From Paraglomus occultum (Eukaryota > Glomeromycota > Glomeromycetes > Paraglomerales > Paraglomeraceae), in NCBI GenBank assembly GCA_910592205.1, contig CAJVPJ010001055.1:1-12828 (forward strand): a stretch of DNA of 12,828 bases. The letters run 5' to 3'. The notes beneath the pieces were generated by a model. It saw only the letters and a program-made list of their open reading frames with translations, had not been told where the DNA came from and did not search any database. The translations under genes and the position numbers were made by a program. Numbering within the stretch: position 1 is the first letter of the stretch; each line of letters starts with the position of its first letter. Shown piece by piece: positions 1-8,242 of the stretch.

Positions 1-101
1 GTGAGCCACACTCCTACGACGGCGCAGCTAGATCCCAAACCGAGACAGTAGTTATCCGCTCTCCCGTGACTATTGCCCCTATAAGTAAAATTCGATCGTG
101 A
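1..101 (+). CDS. possible 3' end of a gene entering from the left
   Basis: Reading from base 3, the frame is open for 32 codons and ends at TGA 99-101. The decoded tail ends in SPVTIAPISKIRS. The first 80 or so bases are clearly richer in G and C than the spacer that follows, which is how the certain exons of this window look. A second frame starting at base 1 is also open but stops at 49-51. Base 1 begins with GTGAGC, so the edge could instead be an intron donor. No family is recognisable from so few residues. The stop codon falls inside the inverted repeat at 97-141. Confidence is limited because only the tail is present. Confidence 0.3.
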   Translation, partial: EPHSYDGAARSQTETVVIRSPVTIAPISKIRS

Positions 102-141
102 ATAAGCACTCCACTATGTTAAAGTTGGGTGCTTATTCACG
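97..141. repeat. 13-bp perfect inverted repeat
   Basis: The arms are CGTGAATAAGCAC at 97-109 and GTGCTTATTCACG at 129-141, separated by 19 bases. The right arm starts a longer motif (127-152) that recurs at 4258-4283 with 22 of 26 bases identical. The arms may be abutting terminal repeats of a DNA transposon family. They could also form a hairpin at the 3' end of the gene ending at 101. Confidence 0.6.
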
Positions 142-949
142 GTAGTATACGGTATTCCTATTAATTAAATAATAGTATATGGAACGTATAGAAAATGAGA
201 ACTATACACCTATTTATCGCCGCACTAAGAATAATTCGTGTACTGATAATGTGTCATAACAGATTCGTTAAAACATTATCCAAAGTTCAATGATGTAATG
301 ACAGAAAATTTGGGGCAGACATATTGGGCTTATGGCGGGTGCGCGCATCGCAGAATTACAAAATGGATATAATATGGTGTGGAAGTTTAAGCCTGTGATT
401 AAGGATAGCTATTACTATAGACTGAAGGTGGTTCGTTTGCCAACATATTCGTTCAAGTAAATAGCTGACTGTTTTATATTTAGTAAATTTAGTTCTGTAA
501 CGAACTGGTCTTAGAAGAATGCTTTAGTTTGTTTGAGTGGGTTTATTACAAAATAGTTGGATATTTTCAAACAATGTCATCTGCCTCAAATTATGTTTAA
601 TAACAAATAATCTTTACTTTATCACTAATGAATGGTAGTTCTAGTACTTTGTAAACATTGTTATTCTAAATATGTGCGTTCTGACATTTATGCATATCCA
701 ACTTCTTAACTATTTTTTGTAACTTTTAGATACATCTAGTCTAGTCTGATACTACAGAATGTACTCCAAATGATAATACAGATGGCTATTATTAATTTAT
801 AGAAAAAAAACAACAACTCATTCAAAATAATGTATACAAAAAATGGAAATATAGACTTGTAAAATATTGTACCAATGAGAAAAGACACATAAAAAGTTAA
901 AACATTCGGTTATGTTAATATAAACACACATATATGATCAATCCTACTT
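142..949. other. AT-rich spacer with one short open frame
   Basis: This spacer lies between the left-edge fragment and the stop codon of the F-box gene. Apart from the open frame at 332-460 it is A/T-rich with no recognisable gene, tRNA or long repeat. No canonical AATAAA was found close downstream of the F-box gene on its strand. Confidence 0.6.
332..460 (+). CDS. short open frame or exon, unrecognised
   Basis: ATG at 332-334 opens a 42-codon frame ending at TAA 458-460. The same frame is open upstream to an in-frame TGA just before 310. The preceding bases end in TGACAG, which could be a splice acceptor in phase 0. The last codons overlap a GTAAAT that could be a donor. The peptide is basic and aromatic, with a YYYRLKVVRLP stretch near its end. 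It is too short to assign to a family. It could be a small gene, an exon of an unrecognised gene, or a chance open frame. Codon choice looks more gene-like than the flanks, but that is only an impression. Confidence 0.25.
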   Translation: MAGARIAELQNGYNMVWKFKPVIKDSYYYRLKVVRLPTYSFK

Positions 950-1951
950 TTATGTATATGAATGAATTACGTGAGCATTTTGGTACTTATTTTGCAATAA
1001 AAAAGTACTGTTGTCATTGTGCTGCCAGCTAGTATTTTCAAACTCGAGTTGTTGTAGCTTTGGTAAGTCAGCCTCGAGGATTGATTTTAATCCTCTCTTT
1101 AATATCGTACAGTTCTTTATGTAAATTCTTCTCAATTGATAAAATTTAACTTGTTTAGTGTTAGACTCGTCTGAAAGGAGCCTAACGTGTTTCAAAATAA
1201 TTGATTCCAGAGAATTCGACTGTGGCTCTAGCAATTTAAATATTGTTCTCATCTTGGCAGTCACATTCTCCATAGTAATTGTCTTTAGTTGATGTTGAGA
1301 CTGAACGAGTTTTTGCAACCCATTATATGATCCTTGTTCAAGATTATATTTGTATTTCGCACTCCTGCAAACTTTAACTGAAATCGATTTCAAATTTTGT
1401 GCAGCCGCAGAAAGTGTGCTGAATATATTATTCTCTGCATTCAAGTATAAAACTAAATTTTGTAAATGGGGAAGACTTTTTACAGAAACTAAAAGTTGAC
1501 TTTGATTAATAAAATACGAGTTTAAGGTGAGAGAAAGAGTGCAGAGATTTGGGCAATATTTAATTGCTAAAAGAATAATTCTGTCTCGCACATAATAGTA
1601 CTTGGTGGATTGTATCGACAAACTGTAAATCTCCCTAAAATGAATCTCCTTCAGGTAAAGGCTGTAATCAAACGGAAACCTTTTACTGTATCTCTTGTAC
1701 AACTGTGCTGCGCTCGCGAGAATGTCAACATCAGTAAAACATTCAATAAATGTAGTTAGGAGACTGTCTACTGATCGGCTGGTTTTTCCTTTCGGTCTTG
1801 AAAGCAACAAGGTGAATGGTTTGGCCCACAGGTATTGAAGAGCTACCACACACCAATTTCTGTTAACTAAAGTACAAGAGTAGAGAGTAGATAAATCTTT
1901 TGCATGCGAAGCCAAAATTATCTCAAGAAGCTCGCTAGGTAAAGAAGTCAT
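950..1951 (-). CDS. F-box protein with LRR-like C-terminal region
   Basis: Intronless 333-residue protein, with ATG at 1949-1951 and TAA at 950-952. Residues 4-46 form an F-box: LPSELLEIIL at 4-13, a central CTLVNRNWC at 26-34, then LW at 41-42 and a KPF turn. F-box domains bind Skp1, so such proteins act as substrate receptors of SCF ubiquitin ligases. From about residue 100 onward there are irregular leucine/isoleucine-rich units, such as LCTLSLTLNS, LPHLQNLVLYLN, SLESIILKHVRLL and LPKLQQLEFENTSW. These resemble degenerate leucine-rich repeats that would present the substrate surface. The fold assignment of this half is inferred. There is no membrane segment or signal peptide. F-box/LRR proteins of this size form large families in early-diverging fungi, so no specific substrate can be named. 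CCAAT pentamers at 2001-2005 and (reverse) 2035-2039 lie just upstream of the start. Confidence 0.88.
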   Translation of the reverse strand: MTSLPSELLEIILASHAKDLSTLYSCTLVNRNWCVVALQYLWAKPFTLLLSRPKGKTSRSVDSLLTTFIECFTDVDILASAAQLYKRYSKRFPFDYSLYLKEIHFREIYSLSIQSTKYYYVRDRIILLAIKYCPNLCTLSLTLNSYFINQSQLLVSVKSLPHLQNLVLYLNAENNIFSTLSAAAQNLKSISVKVCRSAKYKYNLEQGSYNGLQKLVQSQHQLKTITMENVTAKMRTIFKLLEPQSNSLESIILKHVRLLSDESNTKQVKFYQLRRIYIKNCTILKRGLKSILEADLPKLQQLEFENTSWQHNDNSTFLLQNKYQNAHVIHSYT

Positions 1952-2806
1952 GTTTTAACAAGATGGAGTGTATCGGATTAACTATTCGATGCACCGTCAG
2001 CCAATGAATTCACTGTATTTGCCTAACAACGGTAATTGGTAATTGACTATGCAATTATTAATCCTGTGTTACATAATAATAGTCAAATCGATAATTCGCA
2101 ATTCCCGAAACACGATAAATTCGATAAACCGATATTATGAAATTGTACAGATTAATCGTAATCGGCTAATTATTCTCGAAAAAATTGATAGAAAAGGCGA
2201 TCGGTTTTCCTGTACTAATATCGATATTCATATTAAAGTCAGTAGATCTGAATGCTATGTCAATTTACTAAGCTTTCTATAATATAAATTTTGTTATGTC
2301 TCTTGGGAATCTCGTACCTTGAAATTCTTATTTAGATAGGCTACTAACGATGTTACCATAAGTTATAGCTTGCATTGCCAGCGAATGGTCAATAGTGCCT
2401 GTCTTTTAATGTTTGTATAAAAAATAAGTGAGTTGAGACGAAGAAGTGTCATTATCAGGCAGAGAAACTAGATAAATGGGTCGTGGCATATGAATCACTT
2501 TGCTTTGTAAGTGTACAAATAGATTTAGAATTTATTATAATAATTGTTAAGGTTAATGCTTCCTTATAAAGAGCGAAATAAAAATATTGCTTATGATGCT
2601 AAATATTATCAACAATAATAATAAGTGGATTCATTTTGATTGACATCAGTAAAAGTACAAATTTCTAATTCTGACGTAGATACATGGTAATTCAGGCAAT
2701 GGTTGTGCCGTACGCATTGTATTTAGATTGTGTGTTTGTTTCGAACGTGTTTCCTTTTTTTGCTCTATAGGTCTGTGTACTTGGTAATGACAGTTTTTAC
2801 CTCATT
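1952..2806. other. AT-rich spacer between two minus-strand genes
   Basis: The stretch contains the F-box promoter region and, around 2080-2240, an unusual density of ATCGAT/CGATAA-like words. A 79-codon plus-strand frame here (2043-2282) starts with TTG and has a biased Ile/Asn/Arg composition, so it is probably not a gene. The rest shows no recognisable element. Confidence 0.5.
2001..2039. promoter_or_regulatory. two CCAAT boxes upstream of the F-box gene
   Basis: CCAAT occurs on the plus strand at 2001-2005 and on the minus strand at 2035-2039. They lie 50-88 bases upstream of the F-box start codon at 1951. CCAAT boxes bind the HAP/NF-Y complex and work in either orientation. Pentamers are common by chance, so this is only suggestive. 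Confidence 0.25.
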
Positions 2807-3440
2807 TCAAAACGCATGTCTGATAAGATTATTGATCTTTTTGATATTTATCCGCTATATTTTGAACGTTTCAAAGGTAGTAAAAAGTTAACAAGAATAG
2901 TGTCAGTTTATATTTGCAGTTAGGTCATTTGTTAGCGAAGATAAAGAATATTTGCCACAATATATAAATTTACCATACAGCTTGAAACCCTAACACTATT
3001 ACATGGTGAAACTTACTTGAATAAAAATAAATACGTATTTTTTAATTCCGGCCAAAAGTAATGGTGGTGGTGGTATTTTTCTCATTTCATCGACGTATTC
3101 GCGTGCTTTTTGCACCGCTTCCTCTCGGGCTCTGCATCTGATCCAAATCAGGCCATCAAACCATGCCACTGGATCTACGTGTAGGTATAAATGTCGTTTT
3201 CTGAAGACAACACGATTCTGTATTTTTCTCGAATTCCCGGTGACTTTTAATAATAGTCAAGCAGGTATTTCCCAGTTCGGCTATATCTGATGCTGCTTTT
3301 CCTAGTTGATTATGATCTCGTGTTTCAAGGTTTACCGAACCGACTTTGATCCTTGGAGTTTTGAATTCGTGCTCAACATCCTCCACTTCAAGTTGACGCC
3401 CGCCTTCATCTACGTTTTGGAGTACTTCATATCGTGACAT
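2807..3440 (-). CDS. small unrecognised spliced gene (or frameshifted gene)
   Basis: ATG at 3438-3440 lies about 50 bases downstream of a good TATA box. The first frame starts MSRYEVLQNVDEGG. A second frame, shifted by one base and continuing to 3017, carries AWFDGLIWIRCRAREEAV, a charged helix ending YVDEMRKI, four prolines, and a hydrophobic KKYVFIFIQ end. It stops at a strong GTAAGT donor (3016-3011). Two phase-compatible introns could join the frames. One runs 3335-3218 (donor GTAAAC, acceptor TACAG). The other has a poor GTCACC donor after a Lys codon and an acceptor ACGTAG. A possible last exon is 2854-2807 (about 15 residues, then TGA), which is weakly supported. The product would be about 115-130 residues. 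I recognise no family. A true frameshift making this a pseudogene is the main alternative. Confidence 0.42.
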
Positions 3441-3487
3441 TTGTTATGTTTAGTAGGAAGATGAGGAATCAAGTATCGCGCGGGGAA

Positions 3488-3497
3488 CTTTTATATA
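3488..3497 (-). promoter_or_regulatory. TATA box of the small minus-strand gene
   Basis: Read on the minus strand this is TATATAAAAG, about 50 bases upstream of the ATG at 3440. The spacing matches that of the SDR gene, whose TATA box lies about 40 bases before its ATG. It supports transcription leftward from about 3460. Confidence 0.5.
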
Positions 3498-4210
3498 AAA
3501 GAAAAAGGTAAGCCACACGCCATTATATATTACATATAACGTAATTTACACATGACTCATGGTGAAAACTCCGCAATTGTGCGTCATGCATCTGCACGGA
3601 CGCTGTTATTATCGGAGAAAATACTTTGTTACATGACCTAATTTGAAGTACAAGACGAGCCGAGATTGCATTAAGTCGAATTGTCCCCACGGTTTTTATG
3701 TAATGACACAAACAATTGCTCGATTATTAATAGAACTAATCACGCAACTTTGTTTACCAATCATGAGACCCTTTGTATTGTGACAACAAACTCGATGCTC
3801 ATCCAATTTAAGAGAATAATTAATACTAAACGTCAGAATACATAAATACTTTAATTATGGGGGTGCGTTTATGTAACAAAATTAAGGTAATCACATTATA
3901 ATAATTAATAGCTTTAGTTGTAAAACAAACGCGATAGTCTTGACGACGAAAAAACGGGAAACATTTAAATGATATTGATATTAGCATATTAATATCAATA
4001 TGTATTTAAACAATCTCTATTATTCAATAAAATTAACTAGGTTCTTGTCTAAACGACTTAAATGCTTTAAATTTAAACAAGCGCCTTGCAAGTCAGATCG
4101 ATCAAGCATATGAACACGACTTGACTGGATGTTATTGTTGTGATAACGAAACTACGTGCATATTAATATTAATATACACCCTTATAATGATACACAAAAT
4201 TTTTGGGGAG
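3498..4210. other. AT-rich spacer with a palindrome
   Basis: No convincing gene is visible on either strand. The stretch holds the palindrome at 3964-4010. At 4159-4175 it has a CATATTAATATTAATAT word that recurs at 10541-10557. It ends in TTTTTGGGGAGG immediately before the first copy of the GTGCTTATTTTCGGA repeat. Confidence 0.55.
3964..4010. repeat. 19-bp imperfect palindrome
   Basis: An inner stem of 11 bp (3973-3983 with 3990-4000) encloses a 6-base loop. One more pair follows, then a small bulge, and an outer stem of 7 bp (3964-3970 with 4004-4010). The sequence is entirely A/T-rich. It could extrude as a cruciform or mark the remnant of a small foldback element. Confidence 0.6.
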
Positions 4211-4283
4211 GTGCTTATTTTCGGAGGTAAAACTTTGGGTTGGTGCCTATTTTCGGAGGGTGCTTATTTTCGGAACTATACGG
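4211..4283 (+). repeat. three direct copies of GTGCTTATTTTCGGA
   Basis: Copies lie at 4211-4225, 4243-4257 (one change, GTGCCTATTTTCGGA) and 4260-4274. Copies two and three form a 17-bp tandem. The third copy continues into AACTATACGG. The 26 bases at 4258-4283 match 127-152 at 22 positions without gaps. This looks like a dispersed repeat family, possibly the end of a DNA transposon. No transposase is visible nearby. Confidence 0.65.
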
Positions 4284-4424
4284 CAATTGCTTTTTTTCCG
4301 TTTATAATCAACAATGCATCCTCTTCCATCAGGTTATAGTTCTCGTGCATTCTTCTACAGTCTGGCCATTGAGAAAAATTCTATTGCTATCTCTGACATA
4401 GGTTGGGGTAATGGGATGTTGTGT

Positions 4425-4557
4425 CTGAGTTGAGGACCTGTCTCAGTTCAGAACCCAGTCACTCAGTCCAGAACTCAGTTGTCTCAGTCCAGAACCCAGA
4501 CACTCAGTCCAGAATTCAGTTGTCTCAGTCCAGAACTGAGACAGGTTACCAACTGAG
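4425..4557. repeat. foldback minisatellite: tandem repeat with inverted arms
   Basis: Five units beginning CTCAGTYCAGAA start at 4442, 4462, 4483, 4503 and 4524. The spacing alternates 20, 21, 20, 21, giving a 41-bp dimer. The array is bounded by inverted arms at 4425-4449 and 4533-4557. These match at 21 of 25 positions, including a perfect 14-bp core (4436-4449 with 4533-4546). The open frame that crosses it lacks an ATG and is best ignored. Confidence 0.8.
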
Positions 4558-5223
4558 GTACAACATAACCAATCTTAATTTTATCGGCCTTAAATCTCAA
4601 GAAATCTTTTCTAAAACTTTAAATTTGGTTTGAGCCATCATTATTAATTTATTCAAAAATATAATGTATCCAAGAAAAACATGATTACTGGCTATAAAAA
4701 AGTTAATCTGTTGATTAGTACAAAGTGTTCTGATAAAAACTTCACCAAATTACCATACTTGCAAAATTTGCAAATAAGTATGCATGATATATTTTTGAAT
4801 AAAAAGTCTAGATTCTTGAACATTTAATATTGGTGTATCTCCGGTTTACTTGCCCGACAATTAGCTACCAAAAAAGATAACTTCGAAACGAATAATGTTT
4901 GTGAATATTTGTCGGGCAAATGAACGCACTCCTATCTCAATTAATATTAATGGTAAATTTAAATCATTATGTCGTCGAAGCGTGTGGAAAAAAGAGAGAC
5001 TAAACATAATAAAAAGTTGCTCAGTTATGAGTAATTGGAGGCGCTGAGTGTTGTCAATTATCAAATGTGGATATCAAGGTGATTGCGTTGATTACGACAC
5101 AGATTAGCGACCAGCAACTGTGTACTCGGTGGACGAATTATAGGCAAAGTTGGTCGAAATATCAATTTTTCGTGTCCTTATTTTGGTATCAATGGTGCCC
5201 GTGATTCATCAGTTGATTGAAAT
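4558..5223. other. AT-rich spacer with an inverted pair of boxes
   Basis: No gene is recognisable here. The only structured element is the TTGCCCGACAA inverted pair at 4844-4925. A 67-codon minus-strand frame over 4861-5064 has no family resemblance and is probably a chance frame. Confidence 0.5.
4844..4925. repeat. inverted pair of TTGCCCGACAA boxes
   Basis: The perfect 11-bp cores are at 4850-4860 and 4909-4919. The arms extend to 17 bp with 15 matches (4844-4860 and 4909-4925) and are separated by 48 bases. The GC-rich core stands out in AT-rich surroundings. It could be a pair of operator-like sites, a hairpin, or the termini of a very small element. Confidence 0.6.
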
Positions 5224-5600
5224 ATGACATTTGGAATGACATCTGCATTGCCCTCACCGCTCTCTCATCACTCACTCTCACCACCGCTGATGACGTTAAC
5301 TCGGCACTTTTTATTGCTTTCATTGAGAAAAATTGGAACCCCATGGATTGACTCGTCAGACTTGTTGTTTCTAACAAGGGCGGGAAGTGTTAACTTTCAG
5401 CAACAAAACAATTCGTTGGAATTGCTATCCAAATTTGAATCGGCAAATTTTAGCTCGCGCAGTTTCCAAAGCAAATCAAGACCAGCGAGTTTTTTTATAT
5501 TAGACACAGGATATCCCAGTTTATTACAAAATACGATGGAACAAACACATTTGCTTGGATGTACTGACTTTGTCAATGATCTTGTTTATAGTTGATAATA
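5224..5600. other. coding-like region of uncertain strand, perhaps a gene relic
   Basis: The plus strand has an ATG-initiated frame of 123 codons (5224-5595). A second plus frame encodes WNDICIALTALSSL followed by TTADDVNSALFIAFIEKNWN, then TGA. The minus strand, read from about 5590, has one frame open for over 60 codons. It includes KLAGLDLLWKLRELKFADS, then a single TGA, then 40 more codons in the same register ending near a GTGAGT. The minus frame reads most like protein, but no family is recognised. The in-frame stop suggests a decayed gene. If genuine, the plus frame would be an unknown small protein. The evidence cannot separate these options. Confidence 0.3.
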
Positions 5601-6067
5601 TTCTGCATATTATAAAATTGCGGAAATATGTAGCAACACCTCAAACCTTGCATGTCATAATGTCTTCATGTACATTTCAAATTTAAACTTCGAATGATAA
5701 TGGAACTTTGATATTTTATTTTTATTCTCACTGACTATTCATGTATTAATTACAATCGATCTGGAAGCGTGTCGATATTCAGAATGGTTTTCCACATTTG
5801 TCCTAACCGAATTAAAATTAGACTAGACAGAATTATCCTTTTTTGTGACACTAATTTTTTCTTATTATTTATATTACGTCGTTCTCGGTTCTAGCCCTAT
5901 TCTCAGAAGTCGATCTTCTTTCTAAATTCGGAAATGTAAATGAACCTCTTACAATGTGCCAAGTCTACTAACTCGATTTAGTCATTCATCATTTACAATG
6001 GCCTTTTTGAAATTACATTTTTTGGACTCTCTATTTTCGTTTATTATTATTGAACCCTTTATTTCTA
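5601..6067. other. AT-rich spacer upstream of the ERD1-like gene
   Basis: This stretch must contain the promoter and leader of the gene starting at 6068. No clear TATA box, CCAAT cluster or structural RNA is visible. Plus-strand frames that reach into the start of the gene from here, in the other register, are shadows. Confidence 0.5.
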
Positions 6068-7735
6068 ATGGACGTCGGCAGTCCCACAATACCGCCCTAC
6101 ACAAACTGGACATTCTCTACAAACTTCCCACTTCCCTACCGCGTACTGTTTGTCTCCGTCTTTGGCCTTTGGGCGTGGGCCACTAATGTTCACTTCCTTT
6201 CCTTGTTCTCCATAGATGTACCTACTGTTCTCTCGTTTCACGTAGACAAAACCACCACATCATATAAACCTATATACTCAATCGCGCTTATACTGTCCAT
6301 ATGGATAGCTGGAAATTTTTGGGTGTTTCGAATAGTGACAAATGGAGATGTAGTCGCAGTTGGAGAATGGACGGTGTTGCCGTTGACTTGTTATGCTGTC
6401 GTGTTTGGGATGTTGTTATGTCCGTTTAATGTCATTAGACGGAGAGAGAGGTTTAAATTTATGAGGTGTGTGGAGGAGTATAATGAAGGGAGAGGCAGGG
6501 TTATAAAAATGTCAATTTGAAAGCCAAGAGTCGTATAGCTTTCTAATACCTAGAAAAGACGAATTCTCTTCTCATTTCATCCACTCTATCAATTCTCATG
6601 CTAATCTCATCCCCGCTCATTCTCTTAACATCTATTCAATTCATCTCACACTAACAGATGTCTCCGTCGCGTCCTATTCTCGGGCTTCCAGTCTGAAGTG
6701 CATTTCTCCGATACCATACTTGCCGATATTTTGACCTCTTTCGCAAAAGTTCTCGGTGATTTATACGTCTCTGCATGCATTTTACTTTTCATAACGGCCA
6801 ATGGAGGACAGAACTTTTCGGCTAATCGCTGTTGGAGTTATGTTATTGCGCCTCTGTTTACGAGGTAGGAAAGGAGAGGCAATAAATTGGGGGCTGGAAA
6901 ACATGCAAGTGTTATAAAGAGACTTTTGCTCGAATCTCTAAATTCACCTTTTATTTGTTGTGTTTTGTTTCTAGTTTGCCCTACTTGGTTCGATTCCGAC
7001 AATGCATTACTGAATATTGGGCATCCAATGGCACAAAGAAACGACATTTATTTAATGCGCTGAAATACGCTTCGGCATTTCCCGTTATCTTGTTTTCTGC
7101 TTTGCAAAAGCACTACGCAACGGCCGAGGAGGGAATGTGGATTGCTGATCATAATATACATACATTGTGGTGAGTACCGCTTTACGCAAGTTCATCAGAC
7201 CTACCTATGATCGGCTGGAGCATTAAAAATATTTACGCGCATGCGCTTTCTTCTTCTCAGGCTCATCTCTGTAGCGATAAATTCTATGTATTCTTTTTAC
7301 TGGGACGTGGCTATGGATTGGCAACTTAATTTCTTTACGCCCAGTTCTCCCAAGACCTTTGTTCCCTCTTTCTCTCTCCGCCCAACCCTCACATTCGAAC
7401 CGCTCTCTTATTATTTTGCCATTCTTCTTGACTTTCTTCTGCGCTTCACATGGTCGCTAAAGATATCATCTCATCTGCATGTCATTGCCGAATTGGAAGC
7501 TGGTGTGTTTATGATGGAGGTGCTAGAAGTGGTTAGGCGATGGATGTGGATATTTTTCAGACTAGAGTCTGTTTGGGCTCAGGAAGGCGGAATTTATGGA
7601 AAACTTGGAGGGCAGACGGGGAATAAGATCAGTTTGTCTGATCTGGGTGTTGGAAGACGTGAGGAAAACGAGGGAGACAGTTTGAGTGAGGATAGCAAAG
7701 TTGAAGACAATGTAATTGATTGGGAAGGAAACTAA
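6068..7735 (+). CDS. ERD1: ERD1-like EXS-domain membrane protein (four exons)
   Basis: The exons are 6068-6465, 6658-6864, 6975-7169 and 7261-7735. They join in phase to 424 residues, with introns of 192, 110 and 91 nt (donors GTGTGT, GTAGGA, GTGAGT). ATG 6068 is chosen because the family-like MDVGSP...LPYRVLF start follows it. Hydrophobic segments lie near residues 25-47, 68-90 and 101-119, with more in the C-terminal half. EXS hallmarks include CPFNVIRRRERF, EVHFSDTILADILTSFAKVL, LPYLVRFRQC, ALKYASAFPVILFSAL, SFYWDVAMDW (278-287) and LRFTWSLKISSHL. The tail is acidic. Yeast Erd1, about 360 residues, is a Golgi membrane protein needed to retain luminal ER proteins. It has been linked to phosphate recycling from glycosylation and to glycosyltransferase retention. 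The same domain occurs in XPR1/SYG1 phosphate exporters, but the SPX domain of those proteins is absent here, which favours ERD1. ERG28 follows on the same strand 507 bases downstream. Confidence 0.92.
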
Positions 7736-8242
7736 GGAGTTTTTGATAATACTAATACATTAGGAGGAGGAAGAACATGGAATCAATAGAAAGGTATAAT
7801 TATTATAATGTCGGTTATTAATAGCGACTCTGTGAAAGAATTAACTAGCGATTATTTAATTGTGATATAATGTAAAATATAGATTTGATATAGATTACAA
7901 GTTTAATCATATTAATTGGAACAAATAATGTCAAAGCGGTAAAGTAATATTAAATACTTTGTATTACAACAAATTAACATCCGAATGAAGAGTTTATTGA
8001 CGGCGTTTACTAATCGCCGAATGTTGCTTTCTTTTGTAAATCCAAAAGTCGTGAGAGACGCGAGTCTCTTGGAAGACAATCAGAAGGCGATGTTACTATT
8101 ACTTTAACAGTAATAGTTATAAAGTTCGTATCACATGAATTATTGCACTATTGGTCTGATAATTTATTATCCGATAACAAATAACTAAATTGTACCACAG
8201 CATTCTTATCGTCTCACATTTTTCCATTAATCTCATAACCTT
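7736..8242. other. ERD1-ERG28 intergenic region with small hairpins
   Basis: The region must hold the 3' end of the ERD1-like gene and the promoter of ERG28. A less AT-rich island at about 7980-8120 contains three hairpins. They are CGGCG/CGCCG (8001-8005 with 8015-8019), AGAGAC-GCGA-GTCTCT (8054-8069, a GNRA tetraloop) and ACTATTAC/GTAATAGT (8095-8102 with 8110-8117). It may be a structured leader or a small RNA. No clear TATA box is seen. Confidence 0.4.

Noticed and set aside
2043-2282. 79-codon plus-strand open frame
   Set aside because: It starts with TTG, is dominated by Ile, Asn and Arg as expected from AT-rich DNA, and resembles no family.
2418-2533. Minus-strand frame of about 38 codons containing MPRPIYLVSLPDNDTSSS
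   Set aside because: It was considered as a last exon of the gene starting at 3440, but no acceptor in the right phase was found.
4421-4633. 70-codon plus-strand frame through the tandem repeat
   Set aside because: It has no ATG start, and its internal peptide repetition simply reflects the DNA repeat.
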